A stretch of DNA of 7,702 nt from Hyphomicrobiales bacterium (GTDB taxonomy: Bacteria > Pseudomonadota > Alphaproteobacteria > Rhizobiales > Aestuariivirgaceae), in the NCBI GenBank assembly GCA_027067085.1, contig JAMOMM010000423.1, positions 1 through 7,702 on the forward strand. The letters run 5' to 3'. Positions 1 to 5,171 of this stretch are shown here, one piece after another; within the stretch, counting starts at the first letter, position 1; each line of letters starts with the position of its first letter. Below the pieces are notes generated by a model, which worked only from the letters and a program-made list of their open reading frames with translations, was not told the DNA's origin and ran no database searches. Made by a program: the position numbers and the translations under genes.

Positions 1-548
1 CGTTCTTATCAGCAGGTGAAATTGCCCAATCATTGATGGATGGAACCATTGAAGTGGGCGTGACGGGCGAAGACTTGTTACGCGAAACCATTCCCGATGC
101 CGATGCTGTGGTTGATATGTCGGTACGGCTTGGCTTTGGCCACGCAGATGTCATTGTGGCGTTGCCAAAATGCTGGCTTGATGTGGCTAATATGGCCGAC
201 TTAGATGAAGTTTGTGAAGATTGGTATGCAACCCACAACAAACGCCTTCGCGTGGCAACAAAGTACCTGCGGATCACGCGACGATTTTTTGCCGATAAAG
301 GCGTGACGGGCTATCGCATTGTTGAAAGTTTGGGGGCAACAGAAGGCGCACCTGCATCGGGCACGGCGCAAGTGATTGTTGATATTACCTCGACAGGTTC
401 AACGCTTGAGGCCAATAACCTGAAAGTGCTTGATGACGGGTTGATCTTTCAATCAGAGGCGGTTTTAGGGGTTGCTAAACAAGCCCTGCCAGATCCACGA
501 ATTAGCGAAATGCAAGCACGACTTAAACAACAAGTGAGCAATAGTTAG
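1..548 (+). CDS. hisG: ATP phosphoribosyltransferase catalytic subunit, short form, N-terminus missing
   Basis: HisG joins ATP and PRPP to make phosphoribosyl-ATP, the first step of histidine synthesis, in the cytoplasm. The reading frame is open from the left edge (first full codon at base 3), so the true start lies outside; an internal TTG at 33 is not the start. About 181 residues are visible and roughly 40-50 are missing. Seen directly: VGVTGEDLLRE near the left edge, LGFGHADVIVALP, VATKYLRITRRFF, and the family signature from about base 342, E-x5-G then DITSTGSTL, the PRPP-phosphate loop. The protein ends soon after this loop with no C-terminal regulatory (ACT-like) domain. That is the short form, which in other bacteria needs HisZ as partner; hisZ would be expected upstream but is not in view. 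No clear terminator lies right after the stop. Identification is firm. Confidence 0.96.
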   Translation, partial: FLSAGEIAQSLMDGTIEVGVTGEDLLRETIPDADAVVDMSVRLGFGHADVIVALPKCWLDVANMADLDEVCEDWYATHNKRLRVATKYLRITRRFFADKGVTGYRIVESLGATEGAPASGTAQVIVDITSTGSTLEANNLKVLDDGLIFQSEAVLGVAKQALPDPRISEMQARLKQQVSNS

Positions 549-831
549 ACACGAGTATTAAGTTCAGTATAGGTAGAACCTTCAAAATAACGCACCTTTT
601 GGTCGCTACACCAAGGCTGAAAGAAACAGTTATGTTTATAATCTGTTGAGCAGTCTCATCTGAGCAAGTTAGCGCTTGAATAGTCATGGAAAACGCCTAA
701 CATCACACTCTAAGAGAAAGTCAAACTGACACTGAATGTTGGGCATTAAAGGTACTAAACTCAAAGCAGTCACGGACAAATAACATTTGGTGCGATACTT
801 GCTGTGAAAATGGAATAAAAGTTTGTCTGTT
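549..831. other. Intergenic stretch after hisG with no gene seen
   Basis: These 283 bases hold no convincing protein gene. Stops are frequent in all plus frames. A 70-codon open frame on the minus strand (684-896) has no ribosome-binding site, no recognisable motif and an unremarkable composition. No tRNA T-loop or other RNA signature was seen. A weak hairpin (CCTT..GGT pairing with ACC..AAGG, 595-615) has no T run. The stretch looks more AT-rich than hisG and could be decayed sequence or a long 3' untranslated region of hisG. Confidence 0.5.
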
Positions 832-860
832 TTGAAATGAGACACTATATGCTCTATTGT
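832..860 (+). promoter_or_regulatory. Candidate sigma70-type promoter upstream of the structured RNA
   Basis: TTGAAA (832-837), 17 bases, then TATTGT (855-860) gives a plausible -35/-10 pair, with a start near 867. It would produce a transcript running through the structured RNA and ending at the terminator at 1061. A rival -35, TTGACC (889-894), lacks a good -10 and would start inside the predicted helix. The assignment rests on consensus matching only. Confidence 0.35.
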
Positions 861-867
861 GATGTCT

Positions 868-890
868 AAATACACTTTAAGTGTGTTTTT
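868..890 (+). terminator. Weak hairpin with T run, possible terminator or attenuator
   Basis: AAATACACT (868-876) pairs with AGTGTGTTT (880-888) around a three-base loop, TTA, and the T run extends to 890. The helix is mostly A-T with one G-T pair, so it would be a weak terminator. It could end leftover hisG transcription, or attenuate a transcript started at the candidate promoter at 832-860. It is less convincing than the terminators at 1021 and 1099. Confidence 0.3.
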
Positions 891-905
891 GACCAACCAG
901 CTTGA

Positions 906-1061
906 GCAACCGAAATCTTAAGGGCAGGTCCAACCTATCTTTTTTCCTGTGGCGACTGCCCCCGACCTGCAGGTAAATTGATCTGGAATAGCCCTGCATA
1001 AGAATTTGGTTGTGATAGAGGAAAGGCCGTTGAATGCAAATTCAGCGGCCTTTCTGTTTTT
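906..1061 (+). ncRNA. Candidate structured non-coding RNA of unknown family, ending at its own terminator
   Basis: Bases 906-920 (GCAACCGAAATCTTA) pair with 999-1013 (TAAGAATTTGGTTGT) over 15 positions, with one A-A mismatch and two G-U pairs. After a three-base bulge (GCA, 996-998) the helix continues as AGGGC (921-925) with GCCCT (991-995). Inside, AGGTC (926-930) pairs with GACCT (964-968), and AGGT (971-974) can pair with ATCT (981-984), giving a three-way junction. Seven bases further on, a strong terminator begins at 1021. No gene follows on this strand, which argues against a cis-acting riboswitch and for a free RNA of about 155-195 bases. It does not match what I know of SRP RNA, RNase P RNA, tmRNA or tRNA. 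It resembles 6S RNA only in having a long closing stem; the central bubble does not fit. The 5' end is uncertain. Confidence 0.5.
1021..1061 (+). terminator. Strong intrinsic terminator, rightward
   Basis: GAAAGGCCG (1021-1029) pairs with CGGCCTTTC (1046-1054). The stem continues inward as TTGAAT with ATTCAG (one T-G pair) around a GCAA tetraloop, and TGTTTTT follows. The T run is on the plus side only, so it ends transcripts coming from the left: the candidate RNA and any hisG read-through. Confidence 0.85.
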
Positions 1062-1098
1062 GATGGTATCGTTCGTTTAACTTCATCGTTGACCGCGT

Positions 1099-1133
1099 AA
1101 AAAAAGGCCGCTGATTTTCATCAACGGCCTTTC
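1099..1133 (-). terminator. Intrinsic terminator of groESL
   Basis: Read on the minus strand, AAAGGCCGTTGAT pairs with ATCAGCGGCCTTT (one T-G pair) around a GAAA tetraloop and ends in seven Ts. It lies 39 bases beyond the groEL stop, the expected place for the operon terminator. It converges on the terminator at 1021-1061 and is nearly the same sequence. Confidence 0.88.
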
Positions 1134-1171
1134 AAATGTTGTGTAGCTTTTAGAGCTGCAACGTGTTGGGC

Positions 1172-2827
1172 TTAAAAGCCCATGCCGCCGCCCATGCCGC
1201 CCATGCCGCCCATGTCAGGCATGCCGCCACCGGCAGGTCCTGCATCTTTAGAAGGCGCATCAGCGATCATTGCTTCTGTTGTAATCAACAAAGCTGCAAC
1301 AGATGCTGCATCTTCAAGCGCAACACGAACAACTTTCGTTGGATCCATAATGCCCATTGAGATCATGTCGCCATATTCTTCAGTTTGAGCGTTAAAGCCA
1401 AAGTTGCCTGATTTTTCAAGAACTTTGCCACAAACGATTGAACCTTCAACGCCTGAGTTTTCAGCAATTTGACGAAGTGGAGCTTCAAGAGCTTTAGAAA
1501 CGATGTTAATGCCAGATTGGATGTCAGGATTGTCATCAGACAATTTGTCGACAGCTTTTTTGGCACGAACCAAAGCAACACCGCCACCAGGGACGATACC
1601 TTCTTCAACCGCAGCGCGCGTTGCATTCAATGCATCGTCAACACGGTCTTTACGTTCTTTAACTTCGATTTCTGTTGAACCACCAACGCGAAGAACAGCA
1701 ACACCGCCAGCCAATTTAGCCAAACGTTCTTGTAGTTTTTCTTTGTCGTAGTCAGAAGTTGTTGCTTCAGCTTGTGTGCGAATTTGGTCACAACGTGCTT
1801 TAAGCTCTTTCTTCTTGCCAGCGCCATCAACGATCATTGTGTTTTCTTTATCCACAACAACGCGTTTAGCAGTACCAAGCATATCAAGAGTAACGCTTTC
1901 CATTTTGATGCCAAGATCTTCAGAGATCACTTGGCCGCCAGTTAGGATTGCGATGTCTTCAAGCATTGCTTTACGACGATCACCAAAGCCTGGTGCTTTA
2001 ACGGCACAAACTTTAAGACCACCGCGCAAACGGTTAACAACCAAAGTTGCAAGCGCTTCGCCATCAACATCTTCTGCGATGATGAATAGAGGTTTTGAAG
2101 ATTGAACGATGGCTTCAAGGATTGGCAACATTGCTTGTAGGTTTGAAAGTTTCTTTTCAACCAACAAGATGTATGGGTCTTCCATTTCAGCCGTCATTTT
2201 TTCTGAATTTGTCACGAAGTATGGTGACAAGTAACCACGGTCAAACTGCATGCCTTCAACAACTTCAAGTTCGCTTTCAGCTGTTTTTGCTTCTTCAACA
2301 GTGATTACACCTTCGTTGCCAACGCGTTGCATTGCTGCTGCGATGTCATTGCCGATTTGTGCTTCGCCATTTGCAGAAATTGTACCAACCTGAGCAACTT
2401 CTTCAGATGTTTTGATTTTCTTAGAACGTTTAATCAAATCAGCTTGAGCTGTTGTTGTTGCCATTTCAATGCCGCGCTTCAAATCCATTGGATTCATGCC
2501 AGCTGCAACAGCTTTTGCACCTTCGCGAACGATCGCTTGAGCCAAAACAGTAGCCGTTGTTGTTCCATCACCAGCAATGTCGTTGGTTTTGGTTGCAACT
2601 TCACGGACCATTTGTGCGCCCATGTTTTCGAACTTGTCTTCAAGATCAATCTCTTTAGCAACAGTTACGCCATCTTTTGTGATGCGTGGTGCGCCAAATG
2701 ATTTATCAATAACAACATTACGTCCCTTTGGACCCAATGTAACTTTTACAGCGTTGGCCAAAATGTCAACACCACGGAGCATACGCTCACGGGCATCACG
2801 ACCAAATTTTACGTCTTTAGCAGCCAT
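1172..2827 (-). CDS. groEL: Chaperonin GroEL (Hsp60), 551 residues
   Basis: GroEL forms the 14-subunit double ring that folds proteins in the cytoplasm using ATP, capped by GroES. The sequence is colinear with E. coli GroEL over its whole length (551 against 548 residues). Visible landmarks: LGPKGRNVV at 31-39; Asp52; the nucleotide-binding GDGTTT with Asp87; the apical-domain block VEGMQFDRGYLSPYF at about 190-204; AVKAPGFGDRRKAML at about 275-289; the catalytic Asp398 in RVDDAL; the family signature AAVEEGIVPGGG at 405-416; and the disordered Gly-Met tail (GGMGGMGGGMGF). AAGG (2837-2840) lies nine bases before the ATG. It is the second gene of the operon, 88 bases after groES, and no promoter or terminator was recognised in that gap. 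All key residues are present, so it should be active. The Gly-Met tail makes a short tandem CCGCCCATG repeat near 1180-1220 on the plus strand. Confidence 0.99.
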   Translation of the reverse strand: MAAKDVKFGRDARERMLRGVDILANAVKVTLGPKGRNVVIDKSFGAPRITKDGVTVAKEIDLEDKFENMGAQMVREVATKTNDIAGDGTTTATVLAQAIVREGAKAVAAGMNPMDLKRGIEMATTTAQADLIKRSKKIKTSEEVAQVGTISANGEAQIGNDIAAAMQRVGNEGVITVEEAKTAESELEVVEGMQFDRGYLSPYFVTNSEKMTAEMEDPYILLVEKKLSNLQAMLPILEAIVQSSKPLFIIAEDVDGEALATLVVNRLRGGLKVCAVKAPGFGDRRKAMLEDIAILTGGQVISEDLGIKMESVTLDMLGTAKRVVVDKENTMIVDGAGKKKELKARCDQIRTQAEATTSDYDKEKLQERLAKLAGGVAVLRVGGSTEIEVKERKDRVDDALNATRAAVEEGIVPGGGVALVRAKKAVDKLSDDNPDIQSGINIVSKALEAPLRQIAENSGVEGSIVCGKVLEKSGNFGFNAQTEEYGDMISMGIMDPTKVVRVALEDAASVAALLITTEAMIADAPSKDAGPAGGGMPDMGGMGGMGGGMGF

Positions 2828-2915
2828 GTTTAATTACCTTTTTAAGAATGGACTAACAATTTTTATAGTGCTGGAGCAAAAATATAGGCACACAAAATGC
2901 ACCCGATAATTTTGA

Positions 2916-3203
2916 TTAACCCAAAACACCCATGATATCAGATTCTTTCATAATCAAGACGTCGTCGCCATTGATTGTGACTTCGTTACCTGACCACTTA
3001 CCGAACAGAACGGTGTCGCCTTTTTTAACGTCGAGGGCAACAAGTTTGCCATCTTCGCCACGGGCGCCTGGGCCTACAGAAATAACTTCACCTTGGCTTG
3101 GTTTTTCTTGGGCTGTGTCTGGAATAATAATGCCACCTGCTGATGTGGTAGCTTCCTCAATGCGGCGTACAACAACGCGGTCATGTAAAGGGCGGAACTT
3201 CAT
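2916..3203 (-). CDS. groES: Co-chaperonin GroES (Hsp10), 95 residues
   Basis: GroES is the seven-subunit lid of the GroEL folding chamber. The protein begins MKFRPLHDRVVVRR, the normal family start. The frame stays open 21 codons further upstream, but that extension is unlike GroES. The chosen ATG at 3203 has a good ribosome-binding site (AGGAGAG, 3211-3217, seven bases away), which decides the start. The mobile loop that contacts GroEL is at about 16-33, with the hydrophobic tripeptide III at 25-27 (IVL in E. coli). GPG at about 44-46 and the ending DIMGVLG are typical. Length matches the family (95-97). It is the first gene of groES-groEL, with a leader of about 130 bases carrying CIRCE, so repression by HrcA is expected; hrcA is not in the window. 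Confidence 0.98.
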   Translation of the reverse strand: MKFRPLHDRVVVRRIEEATTSAGGIIIPDTAQEKPSQGEVISVGPGARGEDGKLVALDVKKGDTVLFGKWSGNEVTINGDDVLIMKESDIMGVLG

Positions 3204-3239
3204 ATTTTTTCTCTCCTGCTTAATACTGTTTTGAGCGAA

Positions 3240-3295
3240 GTGCCGAAACACTAAAGGCACCCCCAAAAACGCTGACCGTTTCGGGACTTTAGCGT
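3240..3295 (-). other. Hairpins in the groES leader
   Basis: Two short hairpins can form in the groES leader. ACGCT (3295-3291) pairs with AGCGT (3273-3269), with an inner CCG-AAA-CGG, followed by a T run (3268-3265); it resembles a weak terminator. Nearer the gene, GTGCC pairs with GGCAC (3240-3260) over an 11-base loop. The stems have only 5 pairs (plus 3), so a role in attenuation or in temperature-dependent translation is speculation. Confidence 0.25.
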
Positions 3296-3300
3296 AACCG

Positions 3301-3327
3301 TTAGCACTCTTAGTTGATGAGTGCTAA
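3301..3327 (-). promoter_or_regulatory. CIRCE operator (HrcA-binding site) of groESL
   Basis: TTAGCACTC (3301-3309), nine bases, then GAGTGCTAA (3319-3327) is an exact match to the CIRCE consensus. HrcA binds this element and represses groE and related heat-shock operons. It lies within the leader, about 100 bases before the groES ATG and just downstream of the predicted start of transcription, the usual place for repression by HrcA. Confidence 0.97.
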
Positions 3328-3330
3328 CAA

Positions 3331-3355
3331 CTGGACACTGAGGTAGTTAGTCCAG
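3331..3355. repeat. Inverted repeat over the groES -10 region
   Basis: CTGGAC (3331-3336) and GTCCAG (3350-3355) are perfect inverted arms separated by 13 bases. The spacer contains the predicted -10 of the groES promoter. There is no T run, so it is not a terminator. It could be an operator or a chance match; six-base arms are short. Confidence 0.4.
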
Positions 3356-3368
3356 CCCTTAGAGTCAA
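3340..3368 (-). promoter_or_regulatory. Candidate groESL promoter
   Basis: On the minus strand, TTGACT (3368-3363), 17 bases, then TACCTC (3345-3340) puts the start near 3333, so that CIRCE falls at about +7 to +33. The -35 is good and the -10 is poor for sigma70. Because CTTGAC is present (a C precedes the -35), a sigma32 (RpoH) promoter is also possible; alphaproteobacterial groE operons are commonly under both RpoH and HrcA. The position is better supported than the sigma factor. Confidence 0.5.
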
Positions 3369-3372
3369 GGGC
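3355..3372. repeat. Inverted repeat over the groES -35 box
   Basis: GCCCTT (3355-3360) and AAGGGC (3367-3372) are perfect arms around six bases. The -35 TTGACT lies across the repeat on the minus strand. It abuts the repeat at 3331-3355, sharing one base. No T run follows on either strand, so it is unlikely to terminate the small gene upstream. Confidence 0.4.
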
Positions 3373-3404
3373 AGAGCATGTATTTGAGTTAATTTTAAGT
3401 GCTT

Positions 3405-3683
3405 TTAGCTACCAGAACCTGTCTTTTTTCCAGACTGTATTTTGTTAGACAAGCTTTTTTTGTGCTGCCCAGGCTCACAAGTTTGGCGCACAAACTTGCT
3501 TTGCGGATCACCAGAATAGATTTTATTTGATAATGTAAATTGAAAACTATCGCCTGTTATCTTTTTTGATTGCAGTTTCTTTTCACCTGCATATGCTTGG
3601 CCAGCTTGAGCCGCGCAAACAAAACCAGTTGCAAGCCCAACGACCCCAACCACTTTTCCAAAATTTTTCAGCAAACTGTTCAT
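3405..3683 (-). CDS. Small predicted exported protein with an internal repeat, unknown function
   Basis: I do not recognise this 92-residue protein. It begins MNSLLKNFGK followed by a hydrophobic stretch (about 11-27) ending in small residues, a classical signal peptide. Likely cleavage is after AQA (25-27) or AYA (30-32), leaving about 60-65 residues. The mature part is basic and polar, with one cysteine (Cys69). LSNKIYSG (51-58) recurs as LSNKIQSG (78-85); the two copies use partly different codons, which suggests an old duplication kept by selection. The C-terminus is Lys/Gly/Ser-rich (GKKTGSGS). No strong ribosome-binding site precedes the ATG. A promoter-like pair lies at 3724-3752. The gene points toward groES, its stop about 37 bases before the groES -35, with no clear terminator between. 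It is probably real because of the signal peptide, but it could be a chance frame. Confidence 0.58.
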   Translation of the reverse strand: MNSLLKNFGKVVGVVGLATGFVCAAQAGQAYAGEKKLQSKKITGDSFQFTLSNKIYSGDPQSKFVRQTCEPGQHKKSLSNKIQSGKKTGSGS

Positions 3684-3699
3684 AGCCCGTTATGTAACA

Positions 3700-3728
3700 T
3701 GGGCATTTGGGCAAAGCCATGGCATAAT
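3700..3728 (+). promoter_or_regulatory. Candidate promoter for the EAL-domain gene
   Basis: TGGGCA (3700-3705), 17 bases, then CATAAT (3723-3728) fits sigma70 at 4/6 and 5/6 positions. The start would be near 3735, leaving a leader of about 40 bases. Its -10 overlaps the -10 of the opposite-strand candidate promoter. Supported only by consensus match and location. Confidence 0.35.
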
Positions 3729-3752
3729 GGTAACATATTTGTTGATGTTCAA
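3724..3752 (-). promoter_or_regulatory. Candidate promoter for the small exported protein
   Basis: On the minus strand, TTGAAC (3752-3747), 17 bases, then CATTAT (3729-3724) gives a start near 3717 and a leader of about 33 bases. The -10 shares bases 3724-3728 with the plus-strand -10, so the two divergent genes may compete for polymerase. Confidence 0.38.
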
Positions 3753-3774
3753 TTTTTGATTCGAGACTTTGCCT

Positions 3775-5088
3775 ATGCGGCTGAATAAAACAGCTTTATC
3801 AATCTTGTTTGCTGGGCTTTGTGCTGCTGGTGTCGTTGCTGGTGTGTGGGGATATGCTGCAAGCGGGGGCGCAATCGCAGCTTTAAGCGCGGCTGTCATC
3901 ATGCTTGTTGCTGCTCAGTTGGTTTTATTCCTCATTCTTGCCAAAGATGATAAGTCGGAAAAAGATACCCAAACACCTCAAATTCTCCACGCTTTAAACA
4001 AACGTTTAGCAGGGGTGGAAAAACAAGTTCGAAAGGTTGGTAAAAACCAGCAGCAATTGGCAAATAGGTTCGAGGCCCTTCCTGCACATCTTGCACCGCA
4101 AATATTATCACACCTCAATCAACTCAACATTTCCCAATCTCACGAGCAACAACCGCAACTAACTGCGGCTAATGAACCAACCAGTTATGGCAGCAACGAT
4201 CACAGTCGCTCTCTTGAGGCTGTTTTATCCACTGTTCCACTTCGAGAACAGGGCAAAGAAGATGATGTAGCGACCCAGAGCCATATTGGGCCTGAGTATA
4301 GCCAAGATAATCAATTAACGTTGTTTCTTGAGCCTGTCATTTGTGTCGAAGAAATGGGGACAGCATTTTACCGCGCTGAATTAGCTTTCCGTAATGACCT
4401 AGGCGACCAAATACGGCTGACTGAAATCGCCGATCAAATTGATAAAGATGGCTATAGTGGCGTTATGGATATGAAGTTATTTGTCCGCCTTGGCCCTGTT
4501 ATTGAGCGTCTGGCTACGCGGGGCAAGTTGCTTGGTGTTATTTGCCCCGTGTCACGGCAATCGTTTGGCAATCATGACTTCTTAGAAGAGCTAACGCGAT
4601 ACTTACAAGAATATCCAGAGCTTGCCCGTGTGTTGGTCATCGAAATTAGTCAAGCTGATCTTGCTCAATTATCCGAAGATGGCATGGCAGGCCTTGCATT
4701 CTTGGCGCAAATTGGTGCAACATTTTGTTTGGGCGGCGCAGGGTTGGAAAGCCCTGACCTTAGCACTCTTGCCTCTCTTGGCTTCCGCTTACTCGATCTT
4801 GATTACCACGAGAATATGGAGCGCTATAAACTTAGCGGTTTTGGCTCAAATGGCTTGGCCGTTCAGTTGCGCAAAGATGCAACGAAAGCTTCAATGAATA
4901 TCATTGGTTCGGGTCTGCAGCGCAAACCACAAAAAGACATCTTAAATAACCTCATCGACTTTGGCCGTGGCCCACTATTTTCGCCACCGCGCCCAGTTAG
5001 GTCTGATCTGGATGCTCCAAAGAAAAACCCAAGCAATAGTCAAAATGGCACCTCTGTCCAACAGGGTCATGACAGCAAAGCGGCTTGA
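3775..5088 (+). CDS. TipF-like membrane protein with degenerate EAL domain
   Basis: 437 residues from the ATG at 3775; a TTG two codons earlier is in frame but less likely. Two hydrophobic helices (about 6-28 and 33-56) anchor it in the inner membrane. A charged, heptad-like stretch (about 69-105, LNKRLAGVEKQVRKVGKNQQ) is probably a coiled coil, followed by a Gln/Asn/Ser-rich linker. An EAL-family domain spans about 181-407. The EAL motif is altered to ELAFR (202-206, Glu kept). The metal-binding Asn of the usual NxS strand is Pro (CPVS, 257-260). EIS (290-292) keeps the Glu. The usual DDFG is GGAG (320-323). The end FGRGPLFSPPRP resembles the usual GYxFxxP region. Losing these ligands makes c-di-GMP phosphodiesterase activity very unlikely. 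The two-helix, coiled-coil, EAL layout matches Caulobacter TipF, a c-di-GMP receptor that positions the flagellum. TipF identity is inference; no flagellar genes are nearby. The C-terminal 30 residues are polar and look disordered. Confidence 0.85.
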   Translation: MRLNKTALSILFAGLCAAGVVAGVWGYAASGGAIAALSAAVIMLVAAQLVLFLILAKDDKSEKDTQTPQILHALNKRLAGVEKQVRKVGKNQQQLANRFEALPAHLAPQILSHLNQLNISQSHEQQPQLTAANEPTSYGSNDHSRSLEAVLSTVPLREQGKEDDVATQSHIGPEYSQDNQLTLFLEPVICVEEMGTAFYRAELAFRNDLGDQIRLTEIADQIDKDGYSGVMDMKLFVRLGPVIERLATRGKLLGVICPVSRQSFGNHDFLEELTRYLQEYPELARVLVIEISQADLAQLSEDGMAGLAFLAQIGATFCLGGAGLESPDLSTLASLGFRLLDLDYHENMERYKLSGFGSNGLAVQLRKDATKASMNIIGSGLQRKPQKDILNNLIDFGRGPLFSPPRPVRSDLDAPKKNPSNSQNGTSVQQGHDSKAA

Positions 5089-5108
5089 CCTATCGACTTT
5101 GAGCCTAT

Positions 5109-5130
5109 AGCCATCTTGTAGCTATCTTGT
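5109..5130 (+). repeat. Tandem 11-base direct repeat before the HAD gene
   Basis: AGCCATCTTGT is followed directly by AGCTATCTTGT, two 11-base copies with one difference and exactly one helical turn apart. The second copy runs into the candidate -35 (TTGTCT, 5127-5132). Adjacent direct repeats at such a position can be a site for a dimeric regulator, but with only two copies chance or slippage is also possible. Confidence 0.45.
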
Positions 5131-5154
5131 CTATTTTTTCCAATTTCTTAAAAT
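5127..5154 (+). promoter_or_regulatory. Candidate promoter of the HAD-maoC-ribF operon
   Basis: TTGTCT (5127-5132), 16 bases, then TAAAAT (5149-5154, 5/6 match) gives a start near 5161. That leaves only about 11 bases before the ATG at 5172, in keeping with the absence of a recognisable ribosome-binding site there. Consensus match only. Confidence 0.42.
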
Positions 5155-5171
5155 TAAAGTGTTGAACAGCT

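Noticed and set aside
684..896. 70-codon open frame on the minus strand between hisG and groEL
   Set aside because: No ribosome-binding site, no motif or hydrophobic pattern of interest, and its 5' end overlaps the hairpin at 868-890. It is more likely a chance frame in AT-rich DNA, although a decayed gene cannot be excluded.
906..1061. 6S RNA as the identity of the structured RNA
   Set aside because: The long closing stem and length are suggestive, but there is no symmetric central bubble and the apical arm is too short. I left the family open.
1180..1222. Tandem CCGCCCATG repeats
   Set aside because: They encode the Gly-Gly-Met tail of GroEL and are explained by the protein.
1776..2701. 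Several open frames of up to 124 codons antisense to groEL
   Set aside because: They are Ser/Cys/Arg-rich mirror images of groEL codons, with no ribosome-binding sites or recognisable domains. The groEL frame explains the sequence fully.
3204..3266. Upstream extension of groES (21 extra residues)
   Set aside because: The extension is unlike any GroES N-terminus, and a good ribosome-binding site (3211-3217) lies inside it, just before the normal MKFRPLHDR start.
5107..5138. Terminator after the EAL gene
   Set aside because: ATAGC/GCTAT is only five pairs with a nine-base loop, and the T run lies about eight bases beyond it. The tandem repeat explains the self-complementarity as well.
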